Assembly (NCBI RefSeq): GCF_000384295.1
Contig: NZ_KB913037.1
Location: 9,003,508 to 9,067,507, forward strand
Origin: Amycolatopsis balhimycina FH 1894
GTDB lineage: Bacteria > Actinomycetota > Actinomycetes > Mycobacteriales > Pseudonocardiaceae
Direction: 5' to 3'
Length of the DNA stretch: 64,000 bases
In this document: positions 31,857-40,278 of the stretch, in pieces
How positions within the stretch are numbered: position 1 is the first letter of the stretch
How the letters are laid out: every line of letters begins with the position of its first letter
The notes under the pieces: model-generated
Seen by the model: only the letters and a program-made list of their open reading frames with translations
The model's database searches: none
What the model was told of the DNA's origin: nothing
Position numbers and translations under genes: made by a program

Positions 31857-31909
31857 GTCTTGAATGACTCATTCAGGACCTCCGGTGCCCTGAATGAGTC
31901 ATTCAAGAC
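31857..31909. repeat. 53-bp double palindrome element, copy 1
   Basis: Two 23-bp near-palindromes (31857-31879 and 31887-31909) with GAATGACTCATTC and GAATGAGTCATTC cores are separated by 7 bases (CTCCGGT). The two units are also inverted relative to each other, so a single long stem can form. It lies between the acyltransferase and ftsK starts. Other copies are at 38955, 58638 and 59747. Confidence 0.9.
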
Positions 31910-32020
31910 GCCGGTGCGCTTCACCCGGATGGCCGCTCAACCCCCGGTGTGAGGCAGAAGTTCACCCTGCGCCGAGAGTGGCGCATGGGACGAACCGCCA
32001 CGGCCGGTTACCGTTGAACC

Positions 32021-34510
32021 ATGGCTGGGTCGGCGACGAGGAAGCGAAGCACGGGTAGCGGCGCGAAGGGGGCAGCGGCGCGTAAGCCGCGTACACCCGC
32101 GAAGCCACGTACGTCGTCCACTCGCAAGCCACCGCCACGCTCTCGCCGCAAGACGCCCGGGCTCTTCGGCAAGGGCGTCCGCGGGACCTGGAACCTGCTG
32201 GCCAAGGGCCTGGGCACGCTGGCCCGCACGGTCGGGCGCACCCGGGAACTCGAGCCCGAACACCGCCGCGACGGCCTCGCGCTGGGCCTGATCGGCCTGG
32301 GCATCGTCGCGGCCGTCGGCGTCTGGTGGCGGGCGGCCGGCCCGATCGGTGCCGGGGTGGAGATCGCGACCCGGACCGTCCTCGGCGCCGGGGCCGTCAC
32401 GCTGCCGCTGGTGCTGGTCGTCGTCGCCGTCGCGCTGATGCGGTCCGAGCCGCACCCGGAGACGCGGCCGCGGATGGTGGTCGGCACGATCATGGTCGTC
32501 CTGTCGGTGCTCGGGATGCTGCACATCTTCACCGCGCTGCCCGGGACCAACGACGGCCGGATGTACGCCGGCGGCATCGTCGGCGCCTTCTCCGGCGGCC
32601 TGCTCACCATGGGCGTCACCACCTGGGTCGCCGTGCCGCTGCTGATCCTCGCGCTGTTCTTCGGCGTGCTCGTCTTCACCGGCACGCCGGTCCGCGAAAT
32701 CCCGAACCGGCTGCGGCACTGGGGCCTCGACGAGGAGGAGATCGCCGAAGCCGAGGGCCTGCGCTCCGGGTTCGCCACCGACGAGGACACCGTCACCGAA
32801 GCGGACCCGAAGGCAGCGCGCCTGCGCAAGCCGTCGCGGCGCCGCCAGGCCAGTGAAGGCGGCGAACAGCTCGACCTCGACGCCGCGCTCGCCGAGGTGC
32901 CGACGCCGATCAAGCCGCCCAAGGCCGAGCCCAAACCGGCCGCCGACGTGCCCGAGAAGAAGCCGAAGAAGGCTCCGGAACCCCCGATCGCGGTCACCCG
33001 CACGGTCGAGGGCGACTACCAGCTGCCGCCGCCGGACCTGCTGAAGCTCGGCGACGTGCCGAAGTCCCGCAGCAAGGCCAACGACGCCATGATCGAGGCG
33101 ATCACCGGCGTGCTGGAGCAGTTCAGCATCGACGCGCAGGTCACCGGCTTCACCCGCGGCCCGACGGTCACCCGCTACGAGGTCGAGCTCGGCCCGGGCG
33201 TGAAGGTCGAGAAGATCACCGCGCTGACCAAGAACATCGCCTACGCGGTGGCGACCGACAACGTCCGCCTGCTGGCGCCGATCCCGGGCAAGTCCGCGGT
33301 CGGCATCGAGGTGCCGAACTCCGACCGCGAGATGGTCCGCCTGGGTGACGTCCTGCGCGCGCCGACCACGGTCAAGGACAACCACCCGATGGTGATCGGC
33401 CTCGGCAAGGACATCGAGGGCCACTTCGTCACCGCGAACCTGACGAAGATGCCGCACCTGCTGGTCGCGGGTTCGACCGGTTCCGGTAAGTCGAGCTTCG
33501 TCAACTCGATGCTGGTCTCGCTGCTCGCGCGCTCGACGCCGGACGAGTGCCGGATGATCCTGATCGACCCGAAGATGGTCGAGCTGACGCCGTACGAGGG
33601 CATCCCGCACCTGATCACGCCCATCATCACCCAGCCGAAGAAGGCCGCCGCCGCGCTGGCCTGGCTGGTGGAGGAGATGGAGCAGCGCTACCAGGACATG
33701 CAGGTCAACAAGGTCCGGCACATCGACGACTACAACAAGAAGGTGAAGTCCGGCGAGATCACCGCGCCGCCGGGCTCGGAGCGCGAGTACCGGCCGTACC
33801 CGTACATCATGGCGATCGTCGACGAGCTCGCCGACCTGATGATGACCGCCCCGCGCGACGTCGAAGACGCGATCGTCCGGATCACCCAGAAGGCCCGCGC
33901 GGCGGGCATCCACCTCGTCCTGGCCACGCAGCGGCCGTCGGTCGACGTGGTCACCGGCCTGATCAAGACCAACGTGCCCTCGCGGCTGGCGTTCGCGACG
34001 TCGTCGCTGACCGACTCGCGGGTCATCCTCGACCAGCCGGGCGCGGAGAAGCTCATCGGCATGGGCGACGCGCTGTACCTGCCGATGGGCGCCGGCAAGC
34101 CGGTCCGCATCCAGGGCGCGTTCGTCGGGGACGAAGAGATCTCCGCGGTCGTCAACTTCGCGAAGGAGCAGGCGCAGCCGGACTACAACGACGGCGTCAC
34201 CACGCAGAAGGCGGGCGAGAAGAAGGAGATCGACCCGGACATCGGCGACGACCTGGACGTCCTGCTGCAGGCGGCGGAGCTGATCGTGACGTCCCAGTTC
34301 GGTTCGACGTCGATGCTGCAGCGCAAGCTGCGGGTCGGGTTCGCCAAGGCGGGCCGGCTGATGGACCTGCTGGAGAGCCGTGGCGTGGTGGGCCCGTCGG
34401 AGGGTTCGAAGGCCCGGGACGTGCTGATCAAGCCGGAGGAGCTGGAGTCGGTCCTGTTCATGATCCGCGGCGGCGGCCCGGTGGACGCCGACACCGGAGA
34501 TGACGACTAG
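32021..34510 (+). CDS. ftsK: DNA translocase FtsK/SpoIIIE
   Basis: An 829-residue septum-associated ATPase that pumps chromosome ends during division. The N-terminus is very basic, then four membrane helices (about 85-230), a charged linker, and the motor. Walker A is GSTGSGKSS near residue 487, Walker B is AIVDELADLMM, and a C-terminal gamma winged helix (TSMLQRKLRVGFAKAGRLMD) recognises polar sequences. The length is typical for actinomycetes. The gene opens the block argA-rimO-pgsA-cinA-clgR-pspA seen near mycobacterial ftsK. Confidence 0.97.
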   Translation: MAGSATRKRSTGSGAKGAAARKPRTPAKPRTSSTRKPPPRSRRKTPGLFGKGVRGTWNLLAKGLGTLARTVGRTRELEPEHRRDGLALGLIGLGIVAAVGVWWRAAGPIGAGVEIATRTVLGAGAVTLPLVLVVVAVALMRSEPHPETRPRMVVGTIMVVLSVLGMLHIFTALPGTNDGRMYAGGIVGAFSGGLLTMGVTTWVAVPLLILALFFGVLVFTGTPVREIPNRLRHWGLDEEEIAEAEGLRSGFATDEDTVTEADPKAARLRKPSRRRQASEGGEQLDLDAALAEVPTPIKPPKAEPKPAADVPEKKPKKAPEPPIAVTRTVEGDYQLPPPDLLKLGDVPKSRSKANDAMIEAITGVLEQFSIDAQVTGFTRGPTVTRYEVELGPGVKVEKITALTKNIAYAVATDNVRLLAPIPGKSAVGIEVPNSDREMVRLGDVLRAPTTVKDNHPMVIGLGKDIEGHFVTANLTKMPHLLVAGSTGSGKSSFVNSMLVSLLARSTPDECRMILIDPKMVELTPYEGIPHLITPIITQPKKAAAALAWLVEEMEQRYQDMQVNKVRHIDDYNKKVKSGEITAPPGSEREYRPYPYIMAIVDELADLMMTAPRDVEDAIVRITQKARAAGIHLVLATQRPSVDVVTGLIKTNVPSRLAFATSSLTDSRVILDQPGAEKLIGMGDALYLPMGAGKPVRIQGAFVGDEEISAVVNFAKEQAQPDYNDGVTTQKAGEKKEIDPDIGDDLDVLLQAAELIVTSQFGSTSMLQRKLRVGFAKAGRLMDLLESRGVVGPSEGSKARDVLIKPEELESVLFMIRGGGPVDADTGDDD

Positions 34511-34546
34511 TGCAACCCGCTGCCACCCCTGTTCCGTCCTGAAGGC

Positions 34547-34981
34547 GTGGACCTACAGCGATTCGTAGCCGGATTGTTCGCCTTCGCCGTCGTCACGGTG
34601 GGCGCCGGAAGCGCGGTCGCCTCCGGGCAGCCCGCGGCCGGACCCACCTCGCCGCCCGCACCGGCCGAGAACACCGTCCCGGCCGGGTACGACGTCACCC
34701 TGCGCCTCGGGCAGGAAGCCGCCGTGCCGGGCAAGGACCTGACCGTCCGCTACACGCGGCTCGTCGAAGACTCGCGGTGCCGCCCCGGCATGACGTGCGT
34801 CTGGCAGGGGGAGGCCACACTGGCGTTCCTGCTGAAGGAGCCCGGCCGCGGCGAAAGCACCACGGCCGAGCTGCACAGCGGCCCGCGCACCGGCCCGCAG
34901 GCGACGTCGTTCGCCGCCAGCCACGTCGAGCTGGTGTCGGTCGGCGAAGACGGCGGGGAAGCGACCGTCCGGATCAGCTGA
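34547..34981 (+). CDS. Secreted protein with CxxxxxCVWxGE motif
   Basis: A 144-residue exported protein with a GTG start. The signal peptide runs to about residue 26 (FVAGLFAFAVVTVGAGSAVA). A Pro/Ala linker and a beta-rich domain follow, with the motif SRCRPGMTCVWQGEATL near residue 80; the two Cys could form a disulfide. I have seen this Cys-Val-Trp motif in short secreted actinobacterial proteins, but I know no function. Its end overlaps the convergent nitroreductase gene by 8 bases. Confidence 0.75.
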   Translation: MDLQRFVAGLFAFAVVTVGAGSAVASGQPAAGPTSPPAPAENTVPAGYDVTLRLGQEAAVPGKDLTVRYTRLVEDSRCRPGMTCVWQGEATLAFLLKEPGRGESTTAELHSGPRTGPQATSFAASHVELVSVGEDGGEATVRIS

Positions 34982-35618
34982 GCGGCGTGCCCCAGTGGTC
35001 GAGGAAGGCCACTTCGGACAGCGGCGTGCGCGACGCCGGCTTGAAGTCCGGCACCGTCGTGTACGCCACCGGCAGCAGCCCGGCCTGCGTGTGGCCCTCC
35101 GGGATGCCCAGGATCTCCGCCGCCTCCGCCTCGCGCGAAAGGTGGTACGTCGTGAGCGTCGAGCCCAGCCCGCGCGAACGCAGGGCCAGCTGGAAGTTCC
35201 ACACCGCCGGGAAGATGCCGCCGTAGAACGCCGCGTCGGCCGCGTTGTCGCCGGCCGGGCGGCCGGCCAGGACCGGGATCACGAACACCGGCACCCGCTC
35301 GATCACGTCGATCAGGTGCTGCCCGGACGCCAGCGCCCGCGCCACCGACGGCTGCGCGACGGCGTCTCCGGCCGCTGCCTTGCGGTCGGCGAGGTAGGCC
35401 TCGCCGACCTCGCGGAAGATCGCCCCGAGCCGTTCCTTCACCGTCCGGTCGCGCACGACGAGCCAGCGCCAGGCCTGGACGTTGCCGGGCGTCGGGGCCT
35501 GCAGCGCCAGGTTCAGGCACTCGTCGAGGACTTCGGGTTCCACCGGCCGCTCGAGGTCGAGCTTCCGGCGGACCGCGCGGGTCGTGCTGAGCAGGTGATC
35601 GATCTCCATGATCACCAT
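34974..35618 (-). CDS. Nitroreductase-family flavoprotein
   Basis: A 214-residue FMN enzyme. The N-terminal FMN-phosphate segment is STTRAVRRKLD and the APTPGNVQAWRW motif follows, with a conserved second FMN contact near GIPEGHTQAGLLPVAY. AGGAGG stands 5 bases before the ATG at 35618. Family members reduce nitro groups, enones or flavins; the physiological substrate is not predictable. Gene ends with the secreted-protein gene are convergent. Confidence 0.9.
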   Translation of the reverse strand: MVIMEIDHLLSTTRAVRRKLDLERPVEPEVLDECLNLALQAPTPGNVQAWRWLVVRDRTVKERLGAIFREVGEAYLADRKAAAGDAVAQPSVARALASGQHLIDVIERVPVFVIPVLAGRPAGDNAADAAFYGGIFPAVWNFQLALRSRGLGSTLTTYHLSREAEAAEILGIPEGHTQAGLLPVAYTTVPDFKPASRTPLSEVAFLDHWGTPLS

Positions 35619-35635
35619 CCTGGCCTCCTGGGCCC

Positions 35636-36070
35636 TCAGCCGCCGAACTTGCGAACCGCTTCGTAGTACGTCCAGGCCGTGGCCTTGCAGGCGATGTTCG
35701 ACCCGCAGACGCTCTTCAGGTCGGCGTAGAGGTTGTCGTCGATCTGCTTGCGGGCGGTCTCGGTGAACCGGCCCTGCTTCTTGTAGTTGCGGTAGCCGAA
35801 GTCGTGCCGGTGGCAGCCCGGCAGGAACCGGAAGCCGAACGGCTTGTCCGGCGACCACGAGCAGCCGTCCGACGACCAGTCGAGCTGCCCGGAGTAGGGC
35901 GCCTGGTCCCGGATCGACTCGAACCCGGACAGCGTCGTGTGGAAGAGGTACTGGTCGGTGAGCGCCGGGATGTCGGTGGCCGCCGCGGTGCCGGTGCCCA
36001 GCAGGGCTCCCGCACCGACGGACACGGCCACCGTCACGGTGGCCCCCAGGTTCCGCAGTGTCGTGCGCAT
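35636..36070 (-). CDS. Secreted prokaryotic phospholipase A2
   Basis: A 144-residue exported lipase. The signal peptide ([20 protein letters not shown], cleavage near the AAA at about 31) precedes a domain with the PLA2 active-site motif [10 protein letters not shown] (residues 86-95, catalytic His89-Asp90). Four Cys (70, 86 and two near the end, VCGSNIAC) fit two disulfides, as in Streptomyces violaceoruber PLA2. It hydrolyses the sn-2 ester of phospholipids with calcium. It stands alone between the nitroreductase and argA. Confidence 0.93.
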   Translation of the reverse strand: MRTTLRNLGATVTVAVSVGAGALLGTGTAAATDIPALTDQYLFHTTLSGFESIRDQAPYSGQLDWSSDGCSWSPDKPFGFRFLPGCHRHDFGYRNYKKQGRFTETARKQIDDNLYADLKSVCGSNIACKATAWTYYEAVRKFGG

Positions 36071-36161
36071 GCGATCTTCCCCTGCCGGTCCGGTGGACGG
36101 GTGCCCGACCAGCTTCCGGTCCGGGAGTGGCGCACGTCACCGCCCGAAAGGAGGTTTTCAC

Positions 36162-36671
36162 TCAGAGTTCGAGCAGCATGCGGGAATTTCCCAGGGTGTT
36201 CGGCTTGACGTAGGGCAGGTCGAGGAATTCGGCGACGCCGGTGTCGTGCGAGCGCCGCATCTCCTCGTAGACCTCGTGCGACACCGGGGTGCCGTCGATC
36301 TCCACGAACCCGTGCCCGGCGAAGAAGCTCGTCTCGAAGGTGAGTACGAACAGCCGTTTGAGACCCAGCTCACGCGCCTCGTCGACCAGCCGCGCGACCA
36401 GCACCCGCCCGACCCCCTGGCCGCGGACGGCCTTGTCGACCACCACGGTGCGCAGCTCGGCGATGTCCTCCCAGAGCACGTGCAGCGCGGCCGCGCCGAC
36501 GACCTCGTCACCCGTTTCGGCGACCCAGAACTCCTGGACGTCCTCGTACAGCGTGACCAGGTCCTTCTCCAGCAGGACGCGGCCCGCGTCCGAGTCGACC
36601 AGGGCCTTGATCTTGCGGACGTCGGCGATCCGCGCGCGGCGGACGGTCGGGCGGGGCGAGGCGGACGGCAC
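36162..36671 (-). CDS. argA: GNAT amino-acid N-acetyltransferase (ArgA, mycobacterial type)
   Basis: A 169-residue protein. The single GNAT domain has the acetyl-CoA loop in [19 protein letters not shown] and the [17 protein letters not shown] core strands. Short stand-alone GNAT enzymes of this type serve as N-acetylglutamate synthase in mycobacteria (Rv2747), where the gene also lies between ftsK and pgsA; the symbol rests on this similarity and order. I chose the GTG at 36671, but a TTG three codons upstream is equally possible. It is divergent from rimO with about 95 bases between. Confidence 0.85.
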   Translation of the reverse strand: MPSASPRPTVRRARIADVRKIKALVDSDAGRVLLEKDLVTLYEDVQEFWVAETGDEVVGAAALHVLWEDIAELRTVVVDKAVRGQGVGRVLVARLVDEARELGLKRLFVLTFETSFFAGHGFVEIDGTPVSHEVYEEMRRSHDTGVAEFLDLPYVKPNTLGNSRMLLEL

Positions 36672-36767
36672 GATCGTCAACCCTGCCACATCCCTCCACT
36701 CGCGCGGCGACACGACCGGGCTACGCCGTCGTCGGGCCGCCAGGGCCCGGCGGCTACCCTGAACGTC

Positions 36768-38267
36768 GTGTCTTCCCCTGTCACGGATCCTGCCGCCACC
36801 CGACGCGTCTCCCTGCTGACCCTGGGCTGCGCCCGCAACGAGGTCGACTCGGAGGAGCTGGCGGGCCGGCTGGCGGCCGGCGGCTGGGAGCTGGCGGCCG
36901 ATCCGGAGGACTCCGACGTCGTGGTGGTCAACACCTGCGGCTTCGTCGAGTCGGCCAAGAAGGACTCGGTCGACACGCTGCTCGCGGCCTCCGACACGGG
37001 CAAGAAGGTCGTCGCGGTCGGCTGCATGGCCGAGCGCTACGGTCACGAGCTCGCCGACAGCCTCCCCGAGGCCGACGCGGTGCTGGGCTTCGACCACTAC
37101 GCCGACCTTTCCGCCCGGCTCGACGACGTCGTCGCCGGCCGCAAGATCGCGTCGCACACGCCGGGCGACCGCCGCAAGTTGCTGCCGATCAGCCCGGTGC
37201 AGCGGCCCGCCGCCGCGGAACAGGTCGAGGTCCCGGGGCACGCGCAGCACGGCTGGGGCCCGCGGGTGCTGCGCACGCGCCTCGACGACTCGCCGGTGGC
37301 CGCGCTGAAGATCGCCTCGGGCTGCGACCGCCGCTGCTCGTTCTGCGCCATCCCGTCGTTCCGCGGCTCCTTCGTCTCCCGGCAGCCCGAAGAGATCGTC
37401 GCCGAGGCGATGTGGCTGGCCGAGCACGGCGTCAAGGAGCTGTTCCTGGTCAGCGAGAACTCGACGTCCTACGGCAAGGACTTCGGCCGCGAAGGCGCCA
37501 CCGCGCTGGAGCGGCTGCTGCCGCGCCTGGCGGAGATCGACGGCATCGAGCGCGTCCGCGTCTCCTACCTGCAGCCGGCCGAGACGCGCCCGCAGCTGGT
37601 CAAGGCCATCGCGACCACGCCGGGTGTCGCCGAGTACTTCGACCTGTCGTTCCAGCACTCCAGCGAGCAGGTGCTGCGCCGGATGCGCCGGTTCGGCTCC
37701 ACGGACTCGTTCCTCGCGCTGACAGAGCAGATCCGCGAGTACGCGCCCGAGGCGGGCATCCGGACCAACGTGATCGTCGGCTTCCCGGGCGAGACCGAGC
37801 ACGACCTGGCCGAGCTGGAGCGGTTCCTGACCGGCGCGCGCCTCGACGCCGTCGGCGTGTTCGGCTACTCCGACGAGGACGGCACCGAGGCCGAGGGCTT
37901 CGACGGCAAGCTCGGCGCCGACGAGGTCGCCGCGCGCGTCACGCGGATCTCCGCGCTCGTCGAGGAACTGACTTCGCAGCGCGCCGAAGACCGGATCGGC
38001 ACGTTCGTCGACGTGCTCGTCGAGCTGGACGACGACGGCGAGCTGACCGGCCGCGCCGCGCACCAGGCGCCGGAGGTCGACGGCGAGTGCATCATCCTCG
38101 ACGCGCCGGAGAAGACTGTGACATCCGGGGCTTCGCCCCGGGCCGGGGGCTCCGCCACCCGGCCCCCCGCAAAGAAGTCGCGGGTCGGCGACTTCCTGCG
38201 GTGCGAGGTCGTGGATTCGGCGGGCGTGGACCTGATCGTCCGCGCGGTACCGGACGCCGACCGGTGA
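36768..38267 (+). CDS. rimO: Ribosomal protein S12 methylthiotransferase, with in-frame repeat insertion
   Basis: RimO adds a methylthio group to an aspartate of ribosomal protein S12. The 499-residue protein has the UPF0004 domain ([20 protein letters not shown]), the radical SAM cluster CDRRCSFC near residue 187 and a C-terminal TRAM domain. Between about residues 450 and 470 the TRAM domain is interrupted by [18 protein letters not shown], encoded by a GC-rich double-hairpin repeat (38121-38167). The stop overlaps the pgsA start (GTGA). Confidence 0.95.
   Translation: MSSPVTDPAATRRVSLLTLGCARNEVDSEELAGRLAAGGWELAADPEDSDVVVVNTCGFVESAKKDSVDTLLAASDTGKKVVAVGCMAERYGHELADSLPEADAVLGFDHYADLSARLDDVVAGRKIASHTPGDRRKLLPISPVQRPAAAEQVEVPGHAQHGWGPRVLRTRLDDSPVAALKIASGCDRRCSFCAIPSFRGSFVSRQPEEIVAEAMWLAEHGVKELFLVSENSTSYGKDFGREGATALERLLPRLAEIDGIERVRVSYLQPAETRPQLVKAIATTPGVAEYFDLSFQHSSEQVLRRMRRFGSTDSFLALTEQIREYAPEAGIRTNVIVGFPGETEHDLAELERFLTGARLDAVGVFGYSDEDGTEAEGFDGKLGADEVAARVTRISALVEELTSQRAEDRIGTFVDVLVELDDDGELTGRAAHQAPEVDGECIILDAPEKTVTSGASPRAGGSATRPPAKKSRVGDFLRCEVVDSAGVDLIVRAVPDADR
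38121..38167 (-). repeat. GC-rich double-hairpin element inside rimO
   Basis: CCGGGGC (38125-38131) TTC GCCCCGG (38135-38141) is followed by GGGGGC (38145-38150) pairing with GCCCCC (38162-38167). This is the reverse orientation of the dapA element. It is read in frame without a stop, between the two halves of the TRAM domain. Confidence 0.88.
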
Positions 38268-38905
38268 GTGCGGTCCCCAGCGATGCCGCCGACGAGGGCC
38301 TGACCCACGAGGCTCCCGCCCAGGTCCCCGAGCCGACCCCGGTTCCCACGCTCAACGTCGCGAACCTCCTGACGCTGTCGCGCCTGGTCCTGGTGCCGCT
38401 GTTCGTCGTCGCGCTGTTCGTCGGCGACGGCCACGACGCCACCTGGCGCGCGATCGCGACCGGGCTGTTCGCCGTCGCCTCGGCCACCGACCAGCTGGAC
38501 GGCTGGGTGGCCCGCAAGTACGGCCTGATCACCGACTTCGGCAAGATCGCCGACCCGATCGCGGACAAGGCGCTCACCGGCGCCGCGCTGGTCGGGCTGA
38601 GCGTGCTGGGCGAGCTCGGCTGGTGGGTCACGATCATCATCGCGGTCCGCGAAGTCGGCGTCACGCTGCTGCGGTTCTGGGTGATCCGCCACGGCGTGAT
38701 CCCGGCCAGCCGCGGCGGGAAGGCCAAGACGATGGCCCAGATCGCGGCGATCGTGGCGTACCTGCTGCCGCTGCCGGCAGGCGCGGACCCGGTGCGGTGG
38801 GCGTTGATGGGACTGGCGCTGGTGCTGACCGTCGTCACCGGGGTGGACTACCTGGTCCGGGCGGTGCGGCTGCGCGCCGCCGGGCGCCGGGTCACCGGGA
38901 GCTGA
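38264..38905 (+). CDS. pgsA: CDP-alcohol phosphatidyltransferase (PgsA-type)
   Basis: A 213-residue membrane enzyme, probably making phosphatidylglycerol-phosphate from CDP-diacylglycerol. The metal-binding motif DG-x2-AR-x8-G-x3-D-x3-D is visible as [20 protein letters not shown] and the following IAD. About five membrane helices follow a 30-residue acidic N-terminus. The order rimO, pgsA, cinA, clgR is conserved; the mycobacterial counterpart is PgsA3. The GTG start overlaps the rimO stop. Confidence 0.93.
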   Translation: MSAVPSDAADEGLTHEAPAQVPEPTPVPTLNVANLLTLSRLVLVPLFVVALFVGDGHDATWRAIATGLFAVASATDQLDGWVARKYGLITDFGKIADPIADKALTGAALVGLSVLGELGWWVTIIIAVREVGVTLLRFWVIRHGVIPASRGGKAKTMAQIAAIVAYLLPLPAGADPVRWALMGLALVLTVVTGVDYLVRAVRLRAAGRRVTGS

Positions 38906-38907
38906 GG

Positions 38908-39480
38908 GTGGCCGAGGAGCGGACCGAACCGGCTCCGGCCACCCCGGCGGAAACGTCGCGAATGACTCATTCGCGACCTCCGACGTCCCGAATGAGTCAT
39001 TCGGGACCTCCGGCGGACGAGCAGGCCGCCGCGCTCGTCGGGGCGCTCACCGCGCGGGGCGAGACCGTCGCCGCGGCCGAATCCCTCACCGCCGGCCTGG
39101 TCTGCGCCACCCTCGCCCGCGTCCCCGGCGCGAGCGCGGCGTTGCGTGGCGGCCTGGTCGTGTACGCCACCGAGCTGAAGCACCGGCTGGCCGGGGTCGA
39201 CGCCGGGCTGCTGGCCGAGCACGGCGCCGTCCACCCGGAGGTCGCCGCGCAGCTGGCCGAGGGCGCCCGCGACCGCTGCGGCGCGACCTGGGGCCTCGGG
39301 CTCACCGGCGTGGCCGGGCCGTCGGCCCAGGACGGCGTCGAACCGGGCACGGTGCACGTCGGGCTCGCCGGGCCGGGAACACGCACAGTCCGTACCCTGG
39401 CCTTGAGCGGCGGCCGCGACTTGATCAGGACCGAATCGGTCCTGGCGGCGTTTGCCCTGCTCGGGGAACATCTGGCGTGA
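38908..39480 (+). CDS. cinA: CinA C-terminal-domain protein (NMN amidohydrolase-like)
   Basis: A 190-residue protein. From about residue 35 it is a CinA_C domain (ETVAAAESLTAGLVCATLAR, GLTGVAGPS), the nicotinamide mononucleotide deamidase module. The first 30-odd residues are repeat-derived: SRMTHSRPPTSRMSHSGPP is encoded by a 53-bp double palindrome. No start codon exists between the repeat and the domain, so translation begins at the upstream GTG (38908) or at one of the ATGs inside the repeat. In actinomycetes this single-domain form precedes clgR. Confidence 0.9.
   Translation: MAEERTEPAPATPAETSRMTHSRPPTSRMSHSGPPADEQAAALVGALTARGETVAAAESLTAGLVCATLARVPGASAALRGGLVVYATELKHRLAGVDAGLLAEHGAVHPEVAAQLAEGARDRCGATWGLGLTGVAGPSAQDGVEPGTVHVGLAGPGTRTVRTLALSGGRDLIRTESVLAAFALLGEHLA
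38955..39007. repeat. 53-bp double palindrome element, copy 2, within cinA
   Basis: Units GTCGCGAATGA-C-TCATTCGCGAC (38955-38977) and GTCCCGAATGA-G-TCATTCGGGAC (38985-39007) are each near-perfect palindromes, separated by 7 bases. Unlike the other copies, each unit is self-complementary to its ends (CGCG..CGCG, CCCG..CGGG). It is translated as part of CinA. Confidence 0.92.
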
Positions 39481-39490
39481 ACCACGCGTT

Positions 39491-39501
39491 CGCCCTTGGC
39501 G
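39491..39501. promoter_or_regulatory. Putative ClgR box upstream of clgR
   Basis: CGCCCTTGGCG, flanked by TT and TAC, fits the actinobacterial ClgR consensus (CGCYNANRGCG) except for T at the central A. It lies 79 bases before the clgR ATG and directly after the cinA stop. ClgR is known to activate its own gene and clp genes in several actinomycetes. Confidence 0.65.
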
Positions 39502-39579
39502 TACGTGCACACCAACTCCTGCGCCCGGGGCGCCGCTCTGGGTAACGTAGGGGGTACTTGTTCGGAAGGGAGGCGCGTG

Positions 39580-40047
39580 ATGACCGTGCTGTTGCGTGAG
39601 GCGATCGGTGATCGGCTCCGTCATGCCCGCACCAACCAGCGTCGTACGCTGCGCGACATCTCCCGCGCCGCCAGGGTCAGCCTCGGCTACCTCTCGGAGG
39701 TGGAGCGGGGCCAGAAGGAGGCGTCGAGCGAGCTGCTGGCGTCCATCTGCCAGGCCCTGGACCTTCCGCTCGGCGAACTGCTGCACAAAGTGGCGGCGGA
39801 CGTTTCGGCCCTCGACAACGTCGAGGTCGCACCGGTCGACGAGCGGATCGGGGAAGGCGCGCCCCGGGAGAAGGTGCCCGAGCGCGGCGCCAAGGCCTCG
39901 GCGGCCGGCATCGAAGGCGGCCGGCTGATGTCCGAGCTGATCGGCAACGACCTCGCTGACCTGCGGGTTTCTCCGGCGCCGAGGATGAACACGACGTTGC
40001 GGACGACGATCGGGCAGCCGAAGCTGGCCTCGACGATCGCCGCGTAG
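39580..40047 (+). CDS. clgR: Clp gene regulator ClgR
   Basis: A 155-residue XRE-type activator of protease and stress genes. The HTH spans about 12-70 ([20 protein letters not shown]). The C-terminus ends in ...STIAA; ClgR of Streptomyces and mycobacteria is degraded by ClpP through a terminal Ala-Ala signal, so the same control is likely. GGAAGGGAGG precedes the ATG at 39580, and a ClgR-like box stands upstream. The pspA and pspM genes follow as in mycobacteria, where ClgR and PspA regulate each other. Confidence 0.93.
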   Translation: MTVLLREAIGDRLRHARTNQRRTLRDISRAARVSLGYLSEVERGQKEASSELLASICQALDLPLGELLHKVAADVSALDNVEVAPVDERIGEGAPREKVPERGAKASAAGIEGGRLMSELIGNDLADLRVSPAPRMNTTLRTTIGQPKLASTIAA

Positions 40048-40065
40048 TCCGATCGGACACCCCTG

Positions 40066-40094
40066 ACGGCCCCGGGCAACCCGCCCGGGGCCGT
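40066..40094 (+). terminator. Terminator hairpin after clgR
   Basis: ACGGCCCCGGGC (40066-40077) pairs perfectly with 40083-40094 over a 5-base loop, 19 bases after the clgR stop. It separates clgR from pspA, which must then have its own promoter within 40095-40278. Confidence 0.8.
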
Positions 40095-40278
40095 TCGCGT
40101 TACCTCCAGGGGTGATCAGGGGGGAACCCTGAAATCCCCCGGGGTCGCCTGGAACGGACGTGGCCGACCTGACACGATGGAACCCGACGCCGGGGTCGGT
40201 GCGTTGCACATGCAGGGGAGCGACGCCCCACCTCGAGGACACCTAGGCCCGTGGGACGCAAGAAGGCAGGCGGAGGAG

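Noticed and set aside
31805..31924. Longer N-terminus for the PlsC-like acyltransferase
   Set aside because: The added 40 residues come mostly from the 53-bp repeat element (VLNDSF, VLNESF) and precede a normal family start. CinA shows such fusion can occur, so this is not certain.
31937..33913. 658-codon minus-strand frame opposite ftsK
   Set aside because: Shadow of FtsK codons. The product is Arg/Asp/Gly-rich without domains, and ftsK motifs are intact on the other strand.
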